Virus record (IMG/VR): IMGVR_UViG_3300031972_001405
Span: 1-64,000 of that record
Reading direction: 5' to 3' (one strand)
Length of the DNA: 64,000 nt
From: a virus
The position numbers and the translations under genes were made by a program. The notes under the pieces are model-generated. The model was not told the origin of the DNA. It saw only the letters and a list, made by a program, of their open reading frames with translations, and ran no database searches. Shown here one piece after another: positions 1 to 8,378 of the stretch (positions within the stretch are counted from its first letter, which is position 1; every line of letters begins with the position of its first letter).

Positions 1-733
1 TCGCCATGTCACTAGAAAAGATACTATCGAGGGTGTCATCGACATCAACAAGAACACAGCTAGCAAACTGTCGAAGTGGAGTTCGCACCCCTGCCATGAT
101 AGGTGTGGGAATGTTGATTTTGTGCTTTGAGATTGCGTCGTAGTATCTTCTGACATATGAAAGTCTTGTGTCCTTAGGATAGTCTTGAAAGATAGTCAGA
201 GATATCATCATGTACATAAACTGAGGGGTTTCAAAAACCACTCCATTACTTCTGTCTTGCACCAAGTATTTATCACAAACCTGGCGTAAACCAGCGTAAG
301 TAAAAATAAAATCACGATCGTGATCGACGAAAGTATCGGCTTTTTCAATTTCTTCATGAGAGTATTTGCCGAAAATTGCTTTATCATAAAGATCATCATA
401 ACATAATTTAGTAATATGATCTACAAGTGATGGAGATTCCCAAATTTTCCCATACAATTGCTTCCTCAAAGAGAAGAGAAGAAGACGTGCTGCTACGAAC
501 TGATAGTTAGGATGATCAAGACTAATGAGGTCAGAAGCAGAACGAATTAAAATTTCTTGAATTTCTTGAGTGGTGATCTTATCGTAAAATTGAATACCAG
601 ATTGAATTTCTACCTGAGAAGCAGAAACACCCGCAAGATCTTTACAGGCTTCCTCAACCATCACATGCATTTTTTCTAGGTTGATCTGTTCAATGCGACC
701 ATCCCGTTTTGTAACCTTGATACCGTTGCTCAT
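1..733 (-). CDS. nrdA: Ribonucleoside-diphosphate reductase alpha subunit, N-terminal part (runs off the window)
   Basis: Translating the minus strand from the ATG at 733 gives an open frame of 244 codons with no stop before base 1. The first about 90 residues look like an ATP-cone (KRDGRIEQINLEKM near the N-terminus), the allosteric nucleotide-binding domain of class I reductases. Further on come the NYQFVAARLLL and NIPTPIMAGVRTP segments typical of NrdA. The enzyme makes deoxyribonucleotides for phage DNA synthesis together with NrdB, which is not in view. The start overlaps the gp61 stop as ATGA, suggesting translational coupling. The family is clear; the catalytic cysteines lie outside the window. 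Confidence 0.93.
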   Translation of the reverse strand, partial: MSNGIKVTKRDGRIEQINLEKMHVMVEEACKDLAGVSASQVEIQSGIQFYDKITTQEIQEILIRSASDLISLDHPNYQFVAARLLLFSLRKQLYGKIWESPSLVDHITKLCYDDLYDKAIFGKYSHEEIEKADTFVDHDRDFIFTYAGLRQVCDKYLVQDRSNGVVFETPQFMYMMISLTIFQDYPKDTRLSYVRRYYDAISKHKINIPTPIMAGVRTPLRQFASCVLVDVDDTLDSIFSSDMA

Positions 734-1701
734 ACTTTTTTCCAAAGATTGAATTTGAGTTTTGCTTCTAAACCAGAGTAGGTGTTTAACCTTAGCAGAT
801 CCTGAACGTTATGTCCAGCGATGACCATATCATTTATATCCTTTTCAACAACATCGTTTCTCCATATTACTACCTTGTGTCCTCTATCGATGAGTTTTGA
901 TACTCGGTTGACGATTTCTCTGTTACGTGGTTCGTTATCAAGAACCCAAATATAATTGCTCCAATCAAACGACCCAATATCAACATCGGACCCGCACATA
1001 GCAACAGAGTTTTCCACGAACGTGGAGTCGAAGGGTCCTTCAACGATATAGATTGGACTCTTTGTGGTGATTGTGTCGAGTCCATAGATTTTTGGTGCAT
1101 CGTTATTCAACATCACAGTGATATATTTAATCTTATTTGGTTTTACAGATCTGCCTTGGAAGCCGATGAGATTTTTTTTGTAATATAATGGAATGATGAT
1201 CCTAGACTCTTTACCCATATACGAGTAATCCACACCCTTGAACGTTCGCACAAACTCATCAAAGTTTTCTGCAAAATAAAATTTGGTGGGATCGATCTTA
1301 CGATTTTGAAGATAGGTTCTAGCAACTTCCACCTCACTGCATAAAGGAAGAACGATCCTCTGTACAAACTTAGGTTTCTCAAAAACAAATTTAGGTTCAT
1401 CGGTTACAAAGTTCCTACCTCCAGCATGTCCCTCTTTGAATTTTTCAAGAGTGTACTGCTTATGTAGAGTGGTATCTAATTTCTTGATGAAAGAGTTAAG
1501 TGACATCGAAGCACCACAATTATGGCACTTAAAGTTCGCATTAGACTTTACAGCGTAGATGTATCCTCTAGCTTTACTCTTATTCTTCTGAGAGTCTCCA
1601 CAAACAGGGCACCGAAAATTATACAGTCCTTGTTTGACTCGTTTAAATTTTTCTAATCTTGAGGATAGGAGACCAATAAATTTTGAATCAATAAGATCCA
1701 T
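730..1701 (-). CDS. gp61: DNA primase, T4 gp61-like
   Basis: This 323-residue protein has an N-terminal zinc-binding domain with CPVC (about residue 31) and CHNC (about residue 59). A Toprim-type catalytic domain follows, with IYIVEGPFDST carrying the acidic residue and VLDNEP further on. This is the DnaG-like layout of T4 gp61, which makes RNA primers on the lagging strand and works with the gp41 helicase. Length is close to T4 gp61 (342 aa). It lies directly before nrdA (ATGA overlap), linking primer synthesis and precursor supply in one operon. No missing key residue was noticed. Confidence 0.93.
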   Translation of the reverse strand: MDLIDSKFIGLLSSRLEKFKRVKQGLYNFRCPVCGDSQKNKSKARGYIYAVKSNANFKCHNCGASMSLNSFIKKLDTTLHKQYTLEKFKEGHAGGRNFVTDEPKFVFEKPKFVQRIVLPLCSEVEVARTYLQNRKIDPTKFYFAENFDEFVRTFKGVDYSYMGKESRIIIPLYYKKNLIGFQGRSVKPNKIKYITVMLNNDAPKIYGLDTITTKSPIYIVEGPFDSTFVENSVAMCGSDVDIGSFDWSNYIWVLDNEPRNREIVNRVSKLIDRGHKVVIWRNDVVEKDINDMVIAGHNVQDLLRLNTYSGLEAKLKFNLWKKV

Positions 1702-1714
1702 TCACAAAAAACCA

Positions 1715-2095
1715 TTACCTCACAACCATCATAGCAGATGTTTGTTGAGATGGCAAGACTTTATCAAAAGTTCCTGGCATATTGAGAATGAACATGACTG
1801 TGGTCAGTATTCCCAGTCCGACCCAAACCTTTCTCTCAAGTCCTCGGATTCGTTGAGTAACGCTGTCATGATCGCTGTCCATTTTATCACGGAGTTTGTC
1901 GATTTTATCAAACAATATGTTGTCAACCTGTTCTTGTTTTGCGAGTTTTTCTTCATGGACGGCAAGCATCCGAGATACATTATTATTTACTTCACTTATT
2001 TTTTCAATAGCATTATCTAACTTTATTGTTAATCTTTCAATGGAGTTAATCTTTTCTTCTACTACTGCTAGTTGAAGATTCCCGTTATTTTCCAT
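1715..2095 (-). CDS. Coiled-coil protein with a C-terminal membrane segment
   Basis: The 126-residue product begins at the ATG at 2095; a longer in-frame reading would need TTG. Residues 10-90 are a long charged helix with heptad-like spacing. They are followed by GLGILTTVMFILNMPG, one likely transmembrane segment, and a short tail. The shape resembles XhlA-type membrane-anchored coiled-coil proteins of phage lysis modules, but no sequence signature proves it. It overlaps the upstream small gene by 11 bases and sits between virion-like genes and the primase. Function unknown; a membrane or lysis role is only a suggestion. Confidence 0.75.
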   Translation of the reverse strand: MENNGNLQLAVVEEKINSIERLTIKLDNAIEKISEVNNNVSRMLAVHEEKLAKQEQVDNILFDKIDKLRDKMDSDHDSVTQRIRGLERKVWVGLGILTTVMFILNMPGTFDKVLPSQQTSAMMVVR

Positions 2096-2363
2096 TTTTT
2101 GGTGCAAAGTAAGGGTTGAAATCCATCACTTTACGCATTGCTTTTTTATCTTCTCGCTTCTTTTTCTTCTTCATCAACTGATCAAGATATTTCTTGACAT
2201 ACTTCCTGCGACCATCAAGTCTAACAGGAGGTTGATCAGGAGGAAGACCAGCTACACCGCCGCCAGTAGCGGCATTAGTTGGAACATCTTCGGAAACTGA
2301 GAACTCATGATACATCGCAGAACGAAATGCATCAATAATCTTATCAATTTTTTCCCGTTCCAT
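2085..2363 (-). CDS. Hypothetical small basic protein
   Basis: A 92-residue protein with three parts: an acidic helix (EREKIDKIIDAFRSAM), a flexible Gly/Pro linker around residues 33-50, and a very basic C-terminal half (QLMKKKKKREDKKAMRKV). It ends with FNPYFAPKNGK. No enzymatic motif is visible. The ATG at 2363 lies 20 bases inside the end of the preceding gene, as is common here. Such small conserved proteins occur beside virion genes in T4-like cyanophages. A nucleic-acid-binding or scaffold-associated role would fit the charge, but that is inference. Confidence 0.7.
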   Translation of the reverse strand: MEREKIDKIIDAFRSAMYHEFSVSEDVPTNAATGGGVAGLPPDQPPVRLDGRRKYVKKYLDQLMKKKKKREDKKAMRKVMDFNPYFAPKNGK

Positions 2364-2739
2364 AATACTCTTTTTGAAGGATTGAAAGTGCGTTTATATC
2401 AGGTTGTATGTCATGCAGTTTTGTCTTTGGGAACTCAGGTAATTTGTTTAGGAACATTAGGAATGATTTCGTTGTGTTCCAAAGACTGTTATCGAGTTTA
2501 AAAAACATGAGAGGAGTGGCAGATTCGCCAAACACATTGTATAAAACAATTATGTGATTGATTACTAAGTGTGTTTTGAGTTCTCCCCCTCTCTGATATC
2601 GCTTCAACAAACGTTTCACATACTTGAAACGTTTTAAGTCATCGTAAAAATCCTCTCTGGTTACTGCAGATGGATTATCATAATGCCTAATAGCAAATAA
2701 GACATAGTTTTTTTCGTTCAGTTCATCAAATAAATGCAT
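2344..2739 (-). CDS. Conserved phage hypothetical protein, 131 aa
   Basis: A predominantly helical protein without recognisable motif. It has aromatic and basic stretches (RFKYVKRLLKRYQRGG near residue 40) and a hydrophobic core segment (HLVINHIIVLYNVFGE). It resembles, from memory, a conserved cyanomyovirus protein of unknown role. It is placed directly after the beta-rich virion protein at 2755-3330 and is probably co-transcribed from the late promoter at 3361. That would make it a late, possibly virion-associated product. No signal peptide or transmembrane segment is evident. Confidence 0.75.
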   Translation of the reverse strand: MHLFDELNEKNYVLFAIRHYDNPSAVTREDFYDDLKRFKYVKRLLKRYQRGGELKTHLVINHIIVLYNVFGESATPLMFFKLDNSLWNTTKSFLMFLNKLPEFPKTKLHDIQPDINALSILQKEYYGTGKN

Positions 2740-2754
2740 GACATACTATACTAA

Positions 2755-3330
2755 TCAAGCCTGGTAGTTAGGATATGGAGCGTTGCCAGTTTGAATACCT
2801 GACATAGCAACCAGAACCTCAGACTTCACACGAAGATTGCCGTGGTTGTCAGTATACGTCTGAACACCAACCCAACCAGAGTGAGCAGGACGATATGCAG
2901 AGGTTGAAGCAAGACCAACAGATCCTTGTGCAAAGTCCTCATGACCAGCAGCAAGAGCAGTTGAACCTACACCAAAGTAAGTTACGGTTGATACTCCACT
3001 ACCACCATAGGCATACTGAGTTGCCAGAGGATCTACCTCAAGATATCTTGGAGCAGTGCTCAGAGAATAAGCAACACCAGCAATTGCTCCAATGGCATCT
3101 GTAACTAGAGCATCGGTGCTAGCAATAGTGACTACACTAGTACTAGAGACACTGACAATCTGTGCAAAACCACAAGTATTTCCGAGACCAAGATAGATGA
3201 AGTGCGAATCAGTTCCAACGCCTGCTTCAAAAGGTCCAGGTTCAATCTCAATTGAATTTGTAGACAACCCAACAGTAGCGACACCAACGGCCACCGACTG
3301 AAAATTGTCTCTATCTCCCCAAAGAGCCAT
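2755..3330 (-). CDS. Beta-rich virion structural protein
   Basis: This 191-residue protein is rich in Val, Ser, Thr and Gly, with a repetitive beta-strand texture (SVAVGVATVGLSTNSIEIEP) typical of cyanophage virion surface or tail proteins. The C-terminal motif GWVGVQTYTDNHGNLRVK followed by VLVAMSG is shared, as I recall it, with a family of T4-like cyanophage structural proteins. A perfect TATAAATA late box lies 31 bases before the ATG, so late expression is expected. The exact position in the particle cannot be told from sequence. Confidence 0.8.
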   Translation of the reverse strand: MALWGDRDNFQSVAVGVATVGLSTNSIEIEPGPFEAGVGTDSHFIYLGLGNTCGFAQIVSVSSTSVVTIASTDALVTDAIGAIAGVAYSLSTAPRYLEVDPLATQYAYGGSGVSTVTYFGVGSTALAAGHEDFAQGSVGLASTSAYRPAHSGWVGVQTYTDNHGNLRVKSEVLVAMSGIQTGNAPYPNYQA

Positions 3331-3360
3331 GTCTTTTTCCTAAATTACGTTCCTAGTTTA

Positions 3361-3368
3361 TATTTATA
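3361..3368 (-). promoter_or_regulatory. T4-type late promoter box TATAAATA
   Basis: Minus-strand TATAAATA, identical to the T4 late -10 consensus. It sits 31 bases upstream of the virion protein ATG at 3330, in a short AT-rich intergenic gap. The late sigma factor gp55, encoded in this window, recognises this element in T4. Confidence 0.75.
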
Positions 3369-3377
3369 AAAACGATA

Positions 3378-3581
3378 TCACTCACCGTCGCGGTTTTTAA
3401 TTGCCTTAGCTACGGATTCTAGTAATTGATCGTCCATATCAGTTTTGGTAAGTTTTACTGCCTTACCAAGAATAACCAAACAAATGTCAATCAACTTTTC
3501 TCCAAGTTCCTCATTTTCAGGGATCTTAGAGACAGCATCAGAAATAATCTTAGATGCTAATGGTAAGAGAAATGAAAGCAT
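3378..3581 (-). CDS. Small amphipathic hypothetical protein
   Basis: A 67-residue protein starting MLSFLLPLASKIISDAVSKI. The hydrophobic N-terminal helix is followed by an acidic region (PENEELGEKL), a second hydrophobic helix (IDICLVILGKAVKL) and a charged tail. The layout could place it at a membrane, and a holin-like or virion role is possible, but no motif decides it. It is preceded by a 10-bp perfect hairpin (3587-3620) that ends 5 bases before the ATG and may affect its translation. Confidence 0.7.
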   Translation of the reverse strand: MLSFLLPLASKIISDAVSKIPENEELGEKLIDICLVILGKAVKLTKTDMDDQLLESVAKAIKNRDGE

Positions 3582-3586
3582 GATGT

Positions 3587-3620
3587 CATAGCGGATTATA
3601 TTCTATATATATCCGCTATG
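3587..3620 (-). promoter_or_regulatory. Perfect 10-bp hairpin just upstream of a start codon
   Basis: CATAGCGGAT (3587-3596) pairs perfectly with ATCCGCTATG (3611-3620) around a 14-base AU-rich loop. No T-run follows in the transcription direction, so it is not a classic terminator. It fills the gap between the 685-residue gene and the small gene starting at 3581 and covers the region expected to hold the ribosome binding site. Confidence 0.6.
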
Positions 3621-3626
3621 AATTCT

Positions 3627-5684
3627 TCAAGTTGCTTTCTTCCTACGATTCATTTCTTTGTTCACCCTCTTCAACATGAATTGATTAGAAGGAAGACTCT
3701 GATCAGAACCACTCACCTGCTTGTGCAATGCTGCCAGTTTTTCATCTGACTGCTTTGCCATCTTAGCATCTTCTTTGATGGCACCTTTACCATGCTTGGC
3801 ACGGATATCTGCTTTTACTCTGTCAAGTGCAGAGGTGCCAGCACCATACTTCTTATCTGCTGCTTTCTGCAGAGGGGTCTTACCCTTCATCTTGGGTTGT
3901 GTCCCACCAGATCTAGCTGGTCTGTCGTAACGAGTGTTACCATCACCACCACCACGCTCCATGCGGCGGTCTCTCAGTCGATCTGCTTCTTCCTCATTAA
4001 CAAATTCTTCATTCTTAGCACCAGACTTATGACGGACGGTTCCTTTCTCGTCAGTATAAGTTTCTCTCTCCTTTCTAGGAGTTACATAACCTACACCAGG
4101 GACTACACCAGTCTTACCAGCAGCTCTGGCAGCATTTCTATCTGCTGCTCTTTGTGCTGCTCTCTTACGGTTCCTATCGTATGAAGACATTGCTTCGTCA
4201 ACAGTCTCCTCACTCATACGATCGACAACTTTCTGTGCCATCTTTCTGATGCCACGCTTTGCAGAGGTTTTTGCTCTCTGAGCAGCGGGAGTTGCTTTCA
4301 CCTTAAGTTCTCTGGCCTTATTATATGCCTTGACAGAAACTTTACCAATAAACTCTTTTGCTTTGCTCTTCAGTTTGTCTCTCTTTCTTTCACGCTTAGG
4401 AGCCTCAGTGTCATGACCCATGGTTACTGATGCTTCAATAGCATACTCAAGTGCTTCTTCGATAACATCCTCATCATATCCTTCCTCAAGAAGTTCATCA
4501 TAAACGCTACCGACAAGATAATCAATCTCATCAATCTCGGTGACTTCAAGAATGGTGCCACCCATTTCTTCAAAAGCAGATTCAAGTTTTACAGTAGGAT
4601 TAATATCAACCTTGTTCTTTACGGTCTTCTCTTTAACCTTCTGCTGTGGCATATCGCCAGTGTCAATAATCTCAATCAGATCTTGTCTCCAATTGTGATA
4701 AGACTCTCTCTGAACCTTAGTCTTAAGTTTCTTCTTACCATCTGCGGATGGAACAAACTCACCCATCTCACCAGACTTAGGATCATGGGTATCTACATCA
4801 CCATCAACGTCAGCATCAATTCTCTTATTTGCTTTAGAAGCAAGTTTCTTCAGGTTGCCGCCACCAATCTTGGACTCTTCTGCTTCAGCAAATTCTAGTT
4901 CTTCTTTAGATAAATTTGCTTTACGATAGGCAAGATAGTCTCTATCTTTCTTACCCATACGGGCTTGACCTTGAGGTTTCTGTGAACCACCAGCGGGATT
5001 AGAACCAGTGTTCTTTGCTCTGTAGGAGTAGTTTGCACCACTTCCTTTGGAGTCACCAGAGACCATCTTGCCTGCATCAGATCTGCTGTCCTGATACTGC
5101 TTCTCAGTCTGACCGTGCTTACCCTTGTAGAGTTCTTCTACATTCTCGATTTCTTCTTTTGCAATTGCCTTACCAATTGCCTTACGACGTTTGGCAAGAT
5201 ACTTATCAGTTTTATCTTTCTTACCATCATTATTGATATCACCATCTTCCTGCCCTACAGGATCAAGTCCTTCTTTCTTTACTCCTCTCTTTGCTTCGTG
5301 CTCTTTCTTTCTTGCTGCCATAGCATCAAGACCTGGAGCACCCGTCATTCCCTTCTTCTTCATGAATGATTGAGTTCTTGCAATATCCTTTTCGCCTGAA
5401 CCAGGTGCTGCACCATATCCTTCTTTCTGATGCATTTCTTTGTATGCACCAACAAGAGATTTTATAATATCTGGTCCTTGCTGCTTCTCTTCAAAATGAG
5501 GGTTCTTCTGACTAGGAACCTTCTCCATGTCCTTACGGGCCTTCTCATTATTCTTTTGACGCTTCTTCATATCTGGTTCAAGATATGAATCGTGCTTCTT
5601 TTCAGAAACTTCTGCTGTACCAGCAACTGAAGCATAAAGTTTATTCAGCTCATCAAGAGCTTTCTTGCTATCGTGATGATCCAT
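3627..5684 (-). CDS. Large charged, low-complexity phage protein with EF-hand/dockerin-like loops
   Basis: A 685-residue, very hydrophilic protein with many Lys/Glu/Asp runs and little hydrophobic core, suggesting disorder or long helices. Around residues 146-162 the stretch DGDINNDGKKDKTDKYL matches the spacing of a calcium-binding dockerin/EF-hand loop. A second Asp-rich stretch (DADVDGDVDTHD) occurs near residue 290. The middle (about 375-420) is acidic and more folded. The C-terminal half is basic (RNRKRAAQRAADRNAARAAG). Homologues with the DGDxNNDGK motif occur in T4-like cyanophages, usually called structural or hypothetical. The composition suits an internal head or scaffold-associated protein; this is inference. 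A late-type box lies inside the end of the preceding gene. Confidence 0.8.
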   Translation of the reverse strand: MDHHDSKKALDELNKLYASVAGTAEVSEKKHDSYLEPDMKKRQKNNEKARKDMEKVPSQKNPHFEEKQQGPDIIKSLVGAYKEMHQKEGYGAAPGSGEKDIARTQSFMKKKGMTGAPGLDAMAARKKEHEAKRGVKKEGLDPVGQEDGDINNDGKKDKTDKYLAKRRKAIGKAIAKEEIENVEELYKGKHGQTEKQYQDSRSDAGKMVSGDSKGSGANYSYRAKNTGSNPAGGSQKPQGQARMGKKDRDYLAYRKANLSKEELEFAEAEESKIGGGNLKKLASKANKRIDADVDGDVDTHDPKSGEMGEFVPSADGKKKLKTKVQRESYHNWRQDLIEIIDTGDMPQQKVKEKTVKNKVDINPTVKLESAFEEMGGTILEVTEIDEIDYLVGSVYDELLEEGYDEDVIEEALEYAIEASVTMGHDTEAPKRERKRDKLKSKAKEFIGKVSVKAYNKARELKVKATPAAQRAKTSAKRGIRKMAQKVVDRMSEETVDEAMSSYDRNRKRAAQRAADRNAARAAGKTGVVPGVGYVTPRKERETYTDEKGTVRHKSGAKNEEFVNEEEADRLRDRRMERGGGDGNTRYDRPARSGGTQPKMKGKTPLQKAADKKYGAGTSALDRVKADIRAKHGKGAIKEDAKMAKQSDEKLAALHKQVSGSDQSLPSNQFMLKRVNKEMNRRKKAT

Positions 5685-5694
5685 TACGGTGCAA

Positions 5695-6912
5695 TTACTT
5701 CTTTTTCTTATACTTATTTATGAAATTTTTGATCTGCTTAGTGCCTGTCATTCTCATAGCATACTTCCGATACTCGTCAGTACCAACTTCATAGGGAGGA
5801 TTCTTCTTCTCTTTACTATGATCACACCCACAGTCCTCATTCAAATCTTTAATCCAGGACTTAAACATCTGTCCACCTGGAGTGACACAGATCAAGTGAT
5901 TAGTTCCTCTACGAACAATCTCACCAATCAATCCTGTGTTTAGATTCTCAACAATGTCACCAATCCTAAAGATCTTCTCAAGATAATAGTTCTCTCTCAA
6001 AGTTTGGAAGTCTAACTTTGGAGCGATTTGCCATAGATAAGACTCTTTAGTAGCAACTTTCATCTTACGACGAAGAGTATTGAAAATATCTTTAGTAACC
6101 TCGTCATCAAGTGAGTTTGGAACACCGCCTTTAAAAGTTTCAAAATCATTTTCTGCGGCAGCTGCCCTCATTTTAGACGCAGACATTCCCGAGATGCCCT
6201 CAGCATCTGGATCTCGTTCCCCTGCTGACACAACGTTAATCGTCTCAAAGTCATATAACTCTCCGTTGTATTTGTTGGCGAGTTTTTCAAATTCAGATTG
6301 TCTGTCAGAACCAACCATGATGTTGACCGTGGAGTATCCATCTTCATCTGCCCGTTTCAATACATCAAAAATAGATTTCATATCAGGATCATTAACGATT
6401 CTCTCTCCATGCTTGGAGAACATTACGCGCATGAACTCAATTTTAGTATCAGCATCAAGAGGATTCTTTTTCGGATCCTCTGAACGTGACGGGTAGATTT
6501 TATAGTCTCCACCACTAGATTGTGAAGCAGCTGCATCCAATAATTTCTGATGTCCAACTGTAGGAGGATTAAACCTACCAAAAGCAACAGTTACAGTTCC
6601 CTTATCTTCTGCTTCGTCTCCACCTTCTTCCCCAGACTCTTTACCCTTTGAATCTTCTGGTGCTGGTTCCTGAGGTCCAGGTGCAGCAGGTGCTGGAGGT
6701 TCTGCTGATGCTGCTTTCTTAGCAGCTGCCTCGTCTCCGCCCTTACCTCTACCCTTAGCAAATTCTAGATCACCGTCCAATGTGCGAGCAACGTACTTAC
6801 CGCTTCTATCATACCAGTTTCCATGACCATCCGACTGAAGACCAAGACGTTTTGCCTTTTCTACAGCGCGAGAAAGTTTCGCCTCAGATAAGAAGTTGAG
6901 AAAGTTCTTCAT
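5695..6912 (-). CDS. Nucleotidyltransferase-fold protein with virion-type N-terminus
   Basis: A 405-residue protein. Residues 1-50 (MKNFLNFLSEAKLSRAVEKA) carry an N-terminal leader seen in several cyanophage virion-linked proteins. A Pro/Ala/Glu-rich linker (about 60-105) follows. Then comes a cytidylyltransferase-like domain with FGRFNPPTVGHQKLL (HxGH-type motif, about residue 112) and SGMSASKMRAAA, the second nucleotide-binding signature of NMN or pantetheine-phosphate adenylyltransferase relatives. The C-terminal 110 residues include a beta-strand segment (IFRIGDIVENLNTGLIGEIV) and CGCDHS. The catalytic fold seems intact; the substrate is unknown. A CTAAATA late box precedes it. Confidence 0.8.
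   Translation of the reverse strand: MKNFLNFLSEAKLSRAVEKAKRLGLQSDGHGNWYDRSGKYVARTLDGDLEFAKGRGKGGDEAAAKKAASAEPPAPAAPGPQEPAPEDSKGKESGEEGGDEAEDKGTVTVAFGRFNPPTVGHQKLLDAAASQSSGGDYKIYPSRSEDPKKNPLDADTKIEFMRVMFSKHGERIVNDPDMKSIFDVLKRADEDGYSTVNIMVGSDRQSEFEKLANKYNGELYDFETINVVSAGERDPDAEGISGMSASKMRAAAAENDFETFKGGVPNSLDDEVTKDIFNTLRRKMKVATKESYLWQIAPKLDFQTLRENYYLEKIFRIGDIVENLNTGLIGEIVRRGTNHLICVTPGGQMFKSWIKDLNEDCGCDHSKEKKNPPYEVGTDEYRKYAMRMTGTKQIKNFINKYKKKK
5715..5722 (-). promoter_or_regulatory. Possible late promoter box CATAAATA
   Basis: Seven of eight match to TATAAATA, 31 bases before the ATG at 5684. It lies within the last codons of the upstream gene. The spacing equals that of the stronger box at 3361. 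Confidence 0.45.
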
Positions 6913-6933
6913 TATTGTCAGACTCTATACATT

Positions 6934-6940
6934 TATTTAG
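6934..6940 (-). promoter_or_regulatory. Late promoter box CTAAATA
   Basis: CTAAATA followed by AATG lies 22 bases before the ATG at 6912, in a 32-base gap. CTAAATA is the form I recall as typical of cyanophage late promoters. Confidence 0.5.
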
Positions 6941-6944
6941 CGGA

Positions 6945-8378
6945 TTAATACACCTTGACATAGACACTAGCATTAAAAGAAACTGATCTAGTTCCTATGG
7001 GAGACGACATATTCTCTTCCAGTGCTCTCTCTTCTTTATTCAATCCAGTAACGTAACTAATAGAGGCAGCTGCTTGATATAAATTTTCAATTACTCTTTT
7101 TCTAACTCTATCATTAGGTATAGCAGAGATTGACATTCCCATTTCTCCAGCTCTTGCTTTACTCCAAATTGCCGATGCACTATTCATAGACCTTTCGGAT
7201 GGATCAAAATTAGTTCCATTTATTTCTTTCCACATTTCACCAACATATTCAGCAATCCTGTCCATATGTGGTTCAATTAATTGTTCTTGGTTTCTTGCTT
7301 TTATTACTTTAAGTTGTTTACCATTGAACCAAGGACTAGTTTTTATATCAATATCAGAATATTTACGTTGTATTTGATTTAACTTTCTAACACCAGAACC
7401 AGCAGTTTGATTTATAATTGTTTGAAAATTATCTGCACCGATGTTACCCATCTTTGCTGCAGCATAATTCATACCTTTTCCAGTTTGAGAATATTCAAGT
7501 TCCATTTTTTTATTATCAACGTGATACTTCAATCGAATATGCTTTTGTGATCCAGGAACGACTTTACCTCTAGCAGCATCAGGATTTCTTCTAGCAGTCG
7601 ATGCTTTTTGACCTTTTGCAAGTTCAACAGTTTCTATTGTAAAGTTTATTTTTACGTCTTTGTTTCCATAAGTATATTCAATGGTTGGATTGTTAGTTCC
7701 ATTCAATGAAACTCTACTAAAATATTGATTACTATTGACAATATCAATATGCGGAGATGATTGTGGTTTCTTCAATGAGATTGGAATAATGTTTCCTTCA
7801 TCAAATTGCGTGGCTAAAAATTGATTACAATACTCCACCGATACTTTACTTCTACCCATAACTCTTTTGTTTAACTTATTAAGTGCTCTTATACCATTCA
7901 AATTCATCGCCCAAATATCAGCAGGATTCCACTTATCAGTTTTAGCACCACTGCCAACAGATTTCACGAATGCTGTATATGGATTATCTGCAGTTAATCT
8001 AGTATCAAATAATTTATCATTAAAAACTTTATGTCGAGAATTAATTTTAAATCTTCTTTTAACTTCTTGCATATTTCTTCCTTGAGCATCAACCCAATTT
8101 AGTTTTCCACTCACATTACCCTTAACATAGGTAACGAAACCAGAATAAGAAACTGACCTTCCAGTAATACGTTTACCGACAAGATTTACAGAAGAGGGAG
8201 TAACAATATACCTGTTAATTTTATCAATGACTTTTTTGTTTAGTTCATTGCCACTGACTAACTCCTTCAAAGTCAGTGCTTTATTTTCTGCAATAGAGTA
8301 TGCTAAACAGACTTGAGCCAAAACCTCTGAATAAGTCTCTGTTGCAGATCCTGACATTTCTTCTAATTGACTACTCAT
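6945..8378 (-). CDS. Unknown 477-residue protein with possible nuclease-like motif
   Basis: I do not recognise this family with certainty. The ATG at 8378 (MSSQLEEMSG) is preferred over an upstream GTG. Residues 1-60 are helical. A central segment has DKWNPADIW (about 148-156), followed about 45 residues later by NIIPISLKK (about 197-204). That pairing of a strand ending in Asp with a strand ending in S-x-K recalls a degenerate PD-(D/E)xK nuclease core, but this is a guess. A polar beta-rich part follows (GKVVPGSQKHIRLKYH) and then a helical C-terminal third. It sits between the helicase/mazG cluster and virion-like genes and is much longer than its neighbours of unknown role. Confidence 0.75.
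   Translation of the reverse strand: MSSQLEEMSGSATETYSEVLAQVCLAYSIAENKALTLKELVSGNELNKKVIDKINRYIVTPSSVNLVGKRITGRSVSYSGFVTYVKGNVSGKLNWVDAQGRNMQEVKRRFKINSRHKVFNDKLFDTRLTADNPYTAFVKSVGSGAKTDKWNPADIWAMNLNGIRALNKLNKRVMGRSKVSVEYCNQFLATQFDEGNIIPISLKKPQSSPHIDIVNSNQYFSRVSLNGTNNPTIEYTYGNKDVKINFTIETVELAKGQKASTARRNPDAARGKVVPGSQKHIRLKYHVDNKKMELEYSQTGKGMNYAAAKMGNIGADNFQTIINQTAGSGVRKLNQIQRKYSDIDIKTSPWFNGKQLKVIKARNQEQLIEPHMDRIAEYVGEMWKEINGTNFDPSERSMNSASAIWSKARAGEMGMSISAIPNDRVRKRVIENLYQAAASISYVTGLNKEERALEENMSSPIGTRSVSFNASVYVKVY

Noticed and set aside
1634-2020. A 128-codon plus-strand frame over the primase start and the coiled-coil gene
   Set aside because: It spans two supported minus-strand genes in the opposite sense and lacks protein-like features.
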